Shown here one piece after another: positions 1-5,129 of a DNA stretch of 7,453 nt; the first letter of the stretch is position 1; every line of letters begins with the position of its first letter. Location of the stretch: positions 1 to 7,453 of the forward strand of contig CANRBO010000061.1 in the NCBI GenBank assembly GCA_947628885.1, in the 5' to 3' direction. The notes under the pieces were generated by a model. It saw only the letters and a program-made list of their open reading frames with translations, did not search any database and was not told the origin of the DNA. The position numbers and the translations under genes were made by a program. This DNA comes from an uncultured Clostridia bacterium (GTDB taxonomy: Bacteria > Bacillota > Clostridia > TANB77 > CAG-508).

Positions 1-555
1 TTTTTGTGTAGCTGTTGTTGAGTGAACTGTTGTCATTAATCCATCAACTATTCCATATTTATCATTTATAACTTTTGCTAAAGGTGCTAAACAGTTTGTT
101 GTGCAAGATGCATTTGATACGATGTTCATTGATGGGTCATATTTTTCTTGATTTACTCCCATAACAAACATTGGAGCATCTTTTGAAGGAGCACTAATTA
201 CAACCTTTTTAGCTCCTGCATCTAAGTGAGCTTGTGCTTTTTCCATAGTTGTAAATACACCAGAACACTCTAATACATAGTCTACTCCATCTTGTCCCCA
301 TGGAACATTATGTGGATCCATTTCATTATATACTTTTATTTCTTTTCCGTTTACAGTTAAAATATTTCCTTCTCCTGAAACTTCTCCTTTGAATTTACCA
401 TGTACTGTATCATATTTTGTCATATAAGCCATGTAATCAGCTGTTATAAAAGGATCATTAATAGCTACTACCTCTACATTACCTTTTTCTAATGCAGCTT
501 GAAAAGCTAAATTTCCAATCCTTCCAAATCCATTAATTCCAATTTTAATCGACAT
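1..555 (-). CDS. gap: Glyceraldehyde-3-phosphate dehydrogenase, type I (N-terminal 185 residues; C-terminus outside window)
   Basis: This enzyme oxidises and phosphorylates glyceraldehyde-3-phosphate to 1,3-bisphosphoglycerate with NAD+ in cytoplasmic glycolysis. The protein opens with MSIKIGINGFGRIG, the Rossmann nucleotide-binding start. INDPF at residues 32-36 carries the Asp typical of NAD-preferring enzymes. The active-site stretch SNASCTTNCLAPLAK has the catalytic Cys at 151, and the catalytic His is at 178 in TTVHSTTATQK. The family is usually about 335 residues, so just over half is present. The start is fixed by AAGGAGG at 565-571. The gene has its own promoter (604-632) and is separated from the upstream 79-residue gene by a terminator. 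The stretches TMEKAQAHLDAGAKKV and ISAPSKDAPMFVMGVN look like the eukaryote/gammaproteobacterial GapA/GapC type rather than the usual clostridial type, which is an impression from memory. The identification is secure. Confidence 0.97.
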   Translation of the reverse strand, partial: MSIKIGINGFGRIGNLAFQAALEKGNVEVVAINDPFITADYMAYMTKYDTVHGKFKGEVSGEGNILTVNGKEIKVYNEMDPHNVPWGQDGVDYVLECSGVFTTMEKAQAHLDAGAKKVVISAPSKDAPMFVMGVNQEKYDPSMNIVSNASCTTNCLAPLAKVINDKYGIVDGLMTTVHSTTATQK

Positions 556-603
556 AATTCATATCCTCCTTAATAAAAATTATTGCCTTTTTTAGACATA
601 CTT

Positions 604-632
604 ATTCTATTACAAATATGTTAAAATTTCAA
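604..632 (-). promoter_or_regulatory. Sigma-A-like promoter of gap
   Basis: Read on the minus strand, TTGAAA (627-632) and TAGAAT (604-609) are separated by 17 bp. They lie about 50 bp upstream of the gap start codon and its AAGGAGG site. The promoter is downstream of the preceding gene's terminator, so gap is probably transcribed on its own. Called by eye. Confidence 0.65.
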
Positions 633-675
633 GTAAATATACAAAATAAAATGATGTATTTTTTATTGTTAATTA

Positions 676-736
676 AAAAACACGAAATTAAGATTTCCTA
701 CGTATATAATATAGAAAATCTAAACTCCGTGTTTTT
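676..736 (-). terminator. Rho-independent terminator after the 79-aa gene
   Basis: AAAAACACG (676-684) and CGTGTTTTT (728-736) form a perfect 9-bp outer stem. Inside it AGATTT (691-696) pairs with AAATCT (716-721), giving a long hairpin. On the minus strand the outer stem ends in a run of six Ts, so it fits a terminator for the small gene ending at 772. It would also insulate the gap promoter. Confidence 0.6.
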
Positions 737-771
737 GTGCACACATAAACAATATACATATTAATCATGTT

Positions 772-1011
772 TTATAATTCTACATGAAGATCAGGTTCAT
801 CAAAAAGCATTGAATCTCTTGGTCTTAATTTAACATTACCGTTTTCTAAATATAGTTCTTGATTCCAAAAATCACTAACTTCTTTAAATACCTTTTGTTG
901 ATAAGGTGTTAATTCAACCTTTATTTCATGAAGAGCAATTTTCTTAAAACCTGTCCATGCATCTACCTTTGCTGGAACTTTTGAATATTCTTTTGGTTCA
1001 TTTTCTTCCAT
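772..1011 (-). CDS. Hypothetical protein, 79 aa
   Basis: The product is not recognised. It is a small, charged, soluble-looking protein with no signal peptide, membrane segment or cysteine. The acidic N-terminus (MEENEPKEY) is followed by a probable amphipathic helical stretch around residues 34-52 (LTPYQQKVFKEVSDFWNQE) and an acidic end (DEPDLHVEL). It is believed real because every expression signal is present: AAGGAGGA at 1019-1026 seven bases before the ATG, a 17-bp-spaced promoter at 1052-1080 and a terminator just past the stop codon. It stands alone as a single-gene unit upstream of gap, so context says little about function. Confidence 0.75.
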   Translation of the reverse strand: MEENEPKEYSKVPAKVDAWTGFKKIALHEIKVELTPYQQKVFKEVSDFWNQELYLENGNVKLRPRDSMLFDEPDLHVEL

Positions 1012-1051
1012 TTTTTGTTCCTCCTTCGTTTACAAGTAATCACACACTCTT

Positions 1052-1080
1052 ACTATACTACATTATTTTATAATTATCAA
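1052..1080 (-). promoter_or_regulatory. Sigma-A-like promoter of the 79-aa gene
   Basis: On the minus strand, TTGATA (1075-1080) and TATAGT (1052-1057) have a 17-bp spacer and lie about 40 bp upstream of the start codon with its strong ribosome binding site. Confidence 0.6.
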
Positions 1081-1157
1081 GTTTTTTTGTAGAATTTTAT
1101 ATTACATTTATGTTACAATTTTGATGATTTAAAATTTATAATTTTAATATTTATTTA

Positions 1158-1359
1158 CAAACACCCTAAAAATATAATAGTTTTTGCACCTTGCTGTCGC
1201 AAATTCCATTATGCCTTCATGGCTTTGCAATTAATTTACTTCATAAAGCTTACATAATGCCATTCGGCGCTTGTATGTAATTTGCTTCATTCGCCCTGCG
1301 CTAACGCTCCGGTTGGGCGCTGCGCGGTTGCTTTAACTATTATATTTTTATGGTGTTTG
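1158..1359 (+). repeat. Foldback repeat element, left copy (139-bp core with 23-bp inverted arms)
   Basis: The core (1189-1327) is GC-richer than its surroundings and matches the core at 2275-2413 in opposite orientation at 137 of 139 positions with no gaps. It is bounded by inverted arms at 1158-1180 and 1337-1359 that match at 22 of 23 positions. The left arm begins CAAACACC and the right arm ends GGTGTTTG. ACC/GGT pairs at the core edge (1188-1190 with 1326-1328) continue the stem. Inside, TTACATA (1249-1255) and TATGTAA (1274-1280) can pair. The copy lies between the divergent 79-aa gene and the thioesterase gene and fills most of that 469-bp gap. A weak promoter-like pair (TTACAA 1113-1118, TATAAT 1137-1142) precedes it. 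No reading frame of note is inside. Confidence 0.85.
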
Positions 1360-1385
1360 CTTAAATTTATATATAATTATATATT

Positions 1386-1413
1386 GCACTTGAATTTTTG
1401 TAATTCAATGTGC
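1386..1413. promoter_or_regulatory. Inverted repeat overlapping the thioesterase promoter (possible operator)
   Basis: TTGAATT (1390-1396) and AATTCAA (1402-1408) form a perfect 7-bp inverted repeat. GCAC and GTGC extend it outward with one unpaired T. It covers the -35 box and most of the spacer, where a bound repressor would block RNA polymerase. It does not match the FapR or FabT operator as remembered, so the regulator is unknown. Confidence 0.4.
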
Positions 1414-1419
1414 TATAAT
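1390..1419 (+). promoter_or_regulatory. Sigma-A-like promoter of the acyl-ACP thioesterase gene
   Basis: TTGAAT (1390-1395) and a perfect TATAAT (1414-1419) are 18 bp apart, and the -10 is preceded by TGC, giving an extended -10. The distance to the start codon allows a leader of about 55 nt. Confidence 0.65.
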
Positions 1420-1480
1420 TCTTTAGGTTAAAAACAAATATTTTGATAAATTTTGTATTTATAGAAAGGACATTTTGTCG

Positions 1481-2227
1481 ATGAAATTAGAAAATAGTAT
1501 TTTTGAAGAATCATATTTGACTGGATTTTCACAAACTGGGATTCATCATGTTTTAACAAATAAAAGTTTTTTATCATTAATGGAAACTGTAGCAGGCACA
1601 CACTCAGGATATTGCCATTATTCATTTAATGACCTTGCTAAAGAAAACAGAACATGGGTCTTACTTAATTGGAAATTGCAAGTTTTTAAAAGACCCTCTG
1701 CTGATGAAAAAATATTATTGCAAACTTGGGGCAGACCTCTAACAAGTAAAGTCGTTGTGCTAAGAGATTTCAAAATGTTTAATGAAGCTGGCGAATTATG
1801 TGCTATTGCAAGCTCTAAATGGTGCCTGATTGATATGTCTACTGGCAGAATAGCAAAACTTCCAGACAACCTTGAAGAAATATATCATGGTTTTATAGAT
1901 GAATCTGTATTTAACATTGATGATTTGCCTTCAATAGAAATTCCTAACTGTGAACCTGTCAATTCTGATGTTTATAAAATACGAAGATTTGATTTAGATA
2001 TAAATAAACACGTTCATAATCTAAATTATTTGGATTATGCTTATGAGCTTTTGCCTTTAGATGTTTATGACGGTCCGGAACTCAATAATGTAGAAATTAT
2101 ATTTAAAAGGGAGATTAAGTATGGTGATACAATTAAGTCGTTCCTTTATGTAGAAGATAACCACTACATTATTGTTATCAAAAGCCAAGACGAAAGTGTA
2201 ATCCACTCTATAATTAAATTATATTAA
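1481..2227 (+). CDS. Acyl-ACP thioesterase (FatA/FatB-like family), 248 aa
   Basis: This family hydrolyses acyl-ACP to release free fatty acid in the cytoplasm and so ends fatty acid chain extension. The protein has the expected tandem hotdog layout. The N-terminal half (about residues 5-130) includes RTWVLLNWKLQVFKRP and SSKWCLIDMSTGRI. The C-terminal half (about 160-248) contains DLDINKHVHNLNYLDY, with the D-x-N-x-H catalytic set at Asp173, Asn175 and His177, and a Glu at 211 (KREIKYGD) in the place of the plant catalytic acid. The length is normal for bacterial members. ATG at 1481 is preferred over an in-frame TTG at 1475 because AGAAAGGA (1463-1470) is ten bases from the ATG but only four from the TTG. 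The gene is monocistronic and enclosed by the two inverted copies of the foldback element. Confidence 0.92.
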   Translation: MKLENSIFEESYLTGFSQTGIHHVLTNKSFLSLMETVAGTHSGYCHYSFNDLAKENRTWVLLNWKLQVFKRPSADEKILLQTWGRPLTSKVVVLRDFKMFNEAGELCAIASSKWCLIDMSTGRIAKLPDNLEEIYHGFIDESVFNIDDLPSIEIPNCEPVNSDVYKIRRFDLDINKHVHNLNYLDYAYELLPLDVYDGPELNNVEIIFKREIKYGDTIKSFLYVEDNHYIIVIKSQDESVIHSIIKLY

Positions 2228-2242
2228 TTATATAATGTAACG

Positions 2243-2443
2243 AAAAAATGTGAATATAGTTATTTTGAAAATAGCCGCGCAGCGCCCAACCGGAGCGTTA
2301 GCGCAGGGCGAATGAAGCAAATTTCATACAAGCGCCGAATGGCATTATGTAAGCCTTATGAAGTAAATTAATTGCAAAGCCATGAAGGCATAATGGAATT
2401 TGCGACAGCAAGGCTTGGAAAAATAACTATATTCACATTTTTT
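2243..2443 (-). repeat. Foldback repeat element, right copy (139-bp core with perfect 24-bp inverted arms)
   Basis: The core at 2275-2413 is the reverse-orientation twin of 1189-1327, with two substitutions. The arms at 2243-2266 and 2420-2443 are perfectly complementary over 24 bp but unrelated in sequence to the left copy's arms. AGCC (2273-2276) and GGCT (2412-2415) pair at the core edge. Within the core, the ends GCGCAGCGC and GCGACAGC can pair with small bulges, so the whole unit can fold into one long imperfect hairpin. The stem ends in six Ts on both strands. It lies between the convergent thioesterase and rarA genes, where it could act as a shared bidirectional terminator. Confidence 0.88.
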
Positions 2444-2456
2444 AATTTAAATTATT

Positions 2457-2485
2457 ATATTATTTTTATAACAATAATTTGTCAA
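2457..2485 (-). promoter_or_regulatory. Possible promoter reading into the right foldback element
   Basis: On the minus strand, a perfect TTGACA (2480-2485) and TAATAT (2457-2462) are 17 bp apart. Initiation near 2450 would begin an RNA just before the 24-bp arm and end it in the T-run at 2243, giving a self-contained structured transcript of about 200 nt. The region is very AT-rich, so a chance match is possible. Confidence 0.35.
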
Positions 2486-2520
2486 CTACTTTATAACTAT
2501 TATTTTTTTCAACAATACGA

Positions 2521-3792
2521 TTATTGATCTTCCTTTGGTTGCAAGTTACTTGTGTCCACATTTTCATCAGGTACATAATACTTAGTTCCAAGCATTTTGT
2601 CAGGAAGATATTGCTGTTCAACCCAATGTCTTGGAAAATCATGTGGATATTTGTAACCTACTGAATATCCTTCTTTTAACATCCCTTCCGCTGGTGCATT
2701 TCTAATGTGCATTGGTATAGTTCCAGTGTCTTTATTTTGTACATCACTAATAGCCGCTTCTATTGCATTATATGAAGCGTTTGATTTAACTGAATTTGCA
2801 TTATATATTGCAGCTTCTGCTAATATTATTCTTGCTTCAGGCATACCTACTGCGTGTACAGCTTGCAATGCTGCATTTGCTACAACTAGTGCGTTTGGAT
2901 TACCTAGCCCTACATCTTCTGCTGCTGATATGACAATTCTTCTAGCTAGAAACATTGGATCTTCTCCAGCATTTAATGCTCTTGCCAAATAAAATGCAGT
3001 TGCATCAGGATCTGATCCTCTCATTGATTTTATAAATGCACTTATATTATCATAGTGTGAGTCGCCATTTTTATCAAATATTGCTTTTCTTGTTTGTACA
3101 CACTCTTTTGCTACTTCAGGTGTTATATTTATAAAACCGTCTTTATCAGGTGGTGTAGTAAGTACTGCTACTTCTAGGTTATTTAATGCTGTTCTCACGT
3201 CGCCATTTGATGTTATTGCGAATTTTCTTAATATTTCATCTTCTATTTTTATATTAAAACTTTTTAGTCCTTCTTCCTTTTCTAATGATTTTTTTAGAAC
3301 TGTATAAATATTTTCATCTGTCAAAGGATGCAATTGAAATACCATACTTCTTGAAATAAGAGCTTTATTTACTTCAAAATATGGATTTTCTGTGGTTGCT
3401 CCTATTAAGATAACCGTTCCATTTTCTACATAAGGAAGTAATGCATCTTGTTGCAATTTATTAAATCTATGAATTTCATCAATAAATAAAATACATTTTC
3501 CACTTGGATTTAATAATGTATTTTCTGCACTAGCTATTGCATCTTTTATATCTCCTACACCTGAAGTAACTGCATTTAAGTGTATGAATTGATATTTTGT
3601 AGTATTGCTAATTACTTTTGCAAGAGATGTTTTACCACATCCTGGTGGTCCCCATAAGATTATACTTGACAATCTGTCTGCTTTAATTGTCCTATATAAT
3701 ATTTTGTTTTCTCCTAGGATATGTTCTTGTCCAACATAATCATCTAAAGTTTTTGGCATCATCCTAAATGCCAAAGGAATATTTAAGTCCAT
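2521..3792 (-). CDS. rarA: Replication-associated recombination protein A (RarA/MgsA family AAA+ ATPase)
   Basis: RarA is a clamp-loader-like ATPase that acts at stalled or gapped replication forks and in recombination. Numbered from a GTG at 3801, residues 51-59 (GPPGCGKTS) are Walker A and 103-113 (CILFIDEIHRF) are Walker B with Asp108-Glu109. GATTENP at 134-140 is sensor 1, and Ser-Arg at 150-151 supplies the arginine finger. The C-terminal half has the RarA-specific tetramerisation region, including MRGSDPDATAFYLARAL and the conserved HIRNAP. The length (about 423 aa) is typical. ATG at 3792 is chosen because GAAAG lies about 8 nt before it, whereas the GTG is too close to that weak site. 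The gene follows ruvA on the same strand after 155 bp of AT-rich DNA, probably with its own promoter. Confidence 0.95.
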   Translation of the reverse strand: MDLNIPLAFRMMPKTLDDYVGQEHILGENKILYRTIKADRLSSIILWGPPGCGKTSLAKVISNTTKYQFIHLNAVTSGVGDIKDAIASAENTLLNPSGKCILFIDEIHRFNKLQQDALLPYVENGTVILIGATTENPYFEVNKALISRSMVFQLHPLTDENIYTVLKKSLEKEEGLKSFNIKIEDEILRKFAITSNGDVRTALNNLEVAVLTTPPDKDGFINITPEVAKECVQTRKAIFDKNGDSHYDNISAFIKSMRGSDPDATAFYLARALNAGEDPMFLARRIVISAAEDVGLGNPNALVVANAALQAVHAVGMPEARIILAEAAIYNANSVKSNASYNAIEAAISDVQNKDTGTIPMHIRNAPAEGMLKEGYSVGYKYPHDFPRHWVEQQYLPDKMLGTKYYVPDENVDTSNLQPKEDQ

Positions 3793-3828
3793 TGATTTCA
3801 CTTTCTTTCTACTATCATTTTGCTTTTT

Positions 3829-3857
3829 ATTATAATTTACACTATTTTGTTTTTCTA
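3829..3857 (-). promoter_or_regulatory. Candidate promoter of rarA
   Basis: On the minus strand, TATAAT (3829-3834) lies 17 bp downstream of TAGAAA (3852-3857), about 35 bp before the rarA start. The -35 is weak and the intergenic region is extremely AT-rich, so read-through from ruvA remains an alternative. Confidence 0.35.
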
Positions 3858-3947
3858 TTTTTCTTTTATAATATTAATTATGTTTTTCTAATATTTTTTA
3901 ATAATTATTATATTGGCATATTTCTATGCTTTTTATTATTGCTTTAA

Positions 3948-4532
3948 CTATAATCTTTTTAAACCTAATTTAATAATTTCTTCAACTGATAATCCTTTTG
4001 TGTCAATTTTATCAAATACTGATTCTATATCTCTTCTTTGGTAACCAAGAACTTGCAATGCTTCCAAAGCATCTTTCTCGTTTCCTTCAATTACAAAATC
4101 TTTTGTATCTACATCATCTTCAATAGCTTCTTCTGTTTTCATCTTGTCTTTTAACTCTAGGATGATTCTTTGAGCAGTTTTTGCTCCAATTCCCGGCAAT
4201 TTCTTAAGACTTCCAACATCATTAGAAACAACTGCCAATGCAAATTTAGAAGGAGTAATGTTTGATAAAATTTTTAGAGCTGATTTTGATCCAATTCCTC
4301 CAACACTTATTAGTAGCTCAAACATGGCTAATTCTTCATTTGTCAAAAATCCATATAAATTGATTTCATCTTCACTTACTCTCATATATGTAAATACTTT
4401 GACTTGTTTATTTAACTCAATATCTTGCAATGTAGCTTCAGGCATTGATACCTTGTACCCAATCCCATTTACGTCAATAACTACATAGCTTTCTTTTTTT
4501 AATTCAACAGTTCCTTTTAAATTATATATCAT
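3948..4532 (-). CDS. ruvA: Holliday junction branch migration protein RuvA, 194 aa
   Basis: RuvA binds four-way DNA junctions as a tetramer and loads the RuvB motor for branch migration. Residues 1-62 form the OB-fold domain (MIYNLKGTVE start, VNGIGYKV). Two helix-hairpin-helix motifs follow: SVGGIGSKSALKILS at 76-90 and KLPGIGAKTAQRII at 111-124. An acidic linker (133-147) leads to domain III at about 150-194 (ALEALQVLGYQRRDI), which contacts RuvB. The MIY start is fixed by family length and by the promoter, which lies inside the longer open frame. AGAAAGGA (4549-4556) is 16 nt from this ATG, longer than usual. ruvB and ruvC are not adjacent; rarA is the downstream neighbour. Confidence 0.96.
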   Translation of the reverse strand: MIYNLKGTVELKKESYVVIDVNGIGYKVSMPEATLQDIELNKQVKVFTYMRVSEDEINLYGFLTNEELAMFELLISVGGIGSKSALKILSNITPSKFALAVVSNDVGSLKKLPGIGAKTAQRIILELKDKMKTEEAIEDDVDTKDFVIEGNEKDALEALQVLGYQRRDIESVFDKIDTKGLSVEEIIKLGLKRL

Positions 4533-4573
4533 TTTACTTACGTAATAATCCTTTCTAATAATTATTTTATAAC

Positions 4574-4602
4574 ATATTATCACATAAACAGATGTTTGTA
4601 AA
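4574..4602 (-). promoter_or_regulatory. ruvA promoter with LexA-like operator
   Basis: On the minus strand, TTTACA (4597-4602) and TAATAT (4574-4579) have a 17-bp spacer, and TGA before the -10 makes it an extended -10. AAAC-ATCT-GTTT (4586-4597) sits in the spacer. It has the layout of the Gram-positive SOS box GAAC-N4-GTTC with both outer bases changed. ruvA is a known SOS gene in many Firmicutes, so LexA control is a reasonable inference. Confidence 0.5.
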
Positions 4603-4648
4603 TACATTTTCAAAATTTTTTGTATATTTTTTTCTAAATATGGAAATA

Positions 4649-4683
4649 TTAACTATAAATTCGTTACATTTTATAATTGTAAC
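4649..4683 (+). promoter_or_regulatory. Candidate dodecin promoter with inverted repeat over the -10
   Basis: TTAACT (4649-4654) and TATAAT (4672-4677) are 17 bp apart. GTTACA (4663-4668) and TGTAAC (4678-4683) form a perfect 6-bp inverted repeat around the -10. The leader from here to the ATG at 4807 would be about 120 nt. The -35 is weak and no specific sporulation sigma site was recognised. Confidence 0.3.
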
Positions 4684-4781
4684 ACAAATTTATCGAGAAG
4701 GCTTAATTTGAAGGAAACTTGTTTTTCGCTTAATCCGAATTTTATTTAATACGCAAGAGATTTAACCTTCATTTCTATATG

Positions 4782-4797
4782 TGCCTTCAGAAAGGAA
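4782..4797 (+). promoter_or_regulatory. Self-complementary ribosome binding site of the dodecin gene
   Basis: TGCCTTCAGAAAGGAA contains the ribosome binding site AGAAAGGA ten bases before the ATG. CCTT and AAGG can pair around CAGA, masking that site. The same 16 bases recur at 5647-5662 before spoVAD. TGAAGG at 4709-4714 could instead pair with CCTTCA and free the site. Confidence 0.4.
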
Positions 4798-4806
4798 TAG
4801 GTTTTT

Positions 4807-5016
4807 ATGGGTATTGAAAAACATATACAGGTTACAGGAAAGTCTACTGTTTCTTGGAAGGACGCTATTATCCAAACAATTGAAGAAGTTGCTAAAACTA
4901 TCAATTATATAACTTCTGTGAAAATCATTGAGCAACGTGCTAAAGTTACTGTAAATAAAATAACTGAATACTATGTTGATTTAGATATTACATTTATGGT
5001 TGAACAAAAGCAATAA
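4807..5016 (+). CDS. Dodecin family protein, 69 aa
   Basis: Dodecins are small beta-alpha-beta-beta proteins that assemble into hollow dodecamers; characterised members bind flavins. The match rests on VTGKSTVSWKDAIIQTIEEV near the N-terminus, the following helix EEVAKTINYI, the hallmark IIEQRAKV (about residues 40-47) and the last strand YYVDLDITFMVE. Length is typical. The Trp that stacks on flavin in characterised dodecins (in a W-F-E-V-V-E-Q-R context) is replaced by Ser at about position 37, so flavin binding is doubtful. ATG at 4807 follows AAAGGA (4791-4796) by ten bases. The gene is divergent from ruvA and 113 bp upstream of spoVAC on the same strand, with no clear terminator between. 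Confidence 0.88.
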   Translation: MGIEKHIQVTGKSTVSWKDAIIQTIEEVAKTINYITSVKIIEQRAKVTVNKITEYYVDLDITFMVEQKQ

Positions 5017-5031
5017 TGATTGTGATTTTTA

Positions 5032-5101
5032 ACCATTGAAATTTATCATCTAAAATTTAATAATTGCAATTTAATAGTTGAAATTTAACAATTGACATTT
5101 G
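5032..5101 (+). repeat. Five degenerate 14-bp tandem repeats
   Basis: The units start at 5032, 5046, 5060, 5074 and 5088 and approximate ATAATTGAAATTTA; units 3 and 4 are the closest to this. They fill the gap between the dodecin stop codon and the spoVAC ribosome binding site, where the spoVA promoter would be expected if there is one. No clear SigG-type promoter was identified. Confidence 0.6.
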
Positions 5102-5129
5102 CTATTTACAGTCATGAAAGGAGGTATTT

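Noticed and set aside
1189..1327. Resemblance of the GC-rich core end (CCCAACCGGAGCGTTAGCG) to integron attC boxes
   Set aside because: The AAC and GTT boxes are both present but the GTTRRRY pattern fails, the outer boxes are missing, and there is no integrase or gene cassette array.
1428..1869. Two minus-strand open frames over the thioesterase promoter and 5' end
   Set aside because: They overlap the well-supported thioesterase gene and its signals and resemble no protein.
1189..2413. Phase-variable promoter inversion
   Set aside because: The thioesterase promoter lies inside the invertible segment with its gene, so flipping would not disconnect them.
1158..2443. Composite insertion sequence or transposon carrying the thioesterase
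   Set aside because: No transposase frame is present, the arms differ between copies and no target-site duplications were seen, so it is reported as a repeat pair only.
2705..2992. Plus-strand open frame inside rarA
   Set aside because: It is antisense to conserved rarA coding sequence, with no ribosome site and composition expected of a shadow frame.
4533..4613. N-terminal extension of RuvA to an upstream start
   Set aside because: The extended part overlaps the ruvA promoter and LexA-like box and does not fit the family's MIY-type start.
4684..4790. FMN riboswitch upstream of the dodecin gene
   Set aside because: The conserved RFN blocks are not recognisable in this AT-rich leader.
5032..5101. 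CRISPR array
   Set aside because: The 14-bp units are contiguous with no spacers and are too short and too degenerate.
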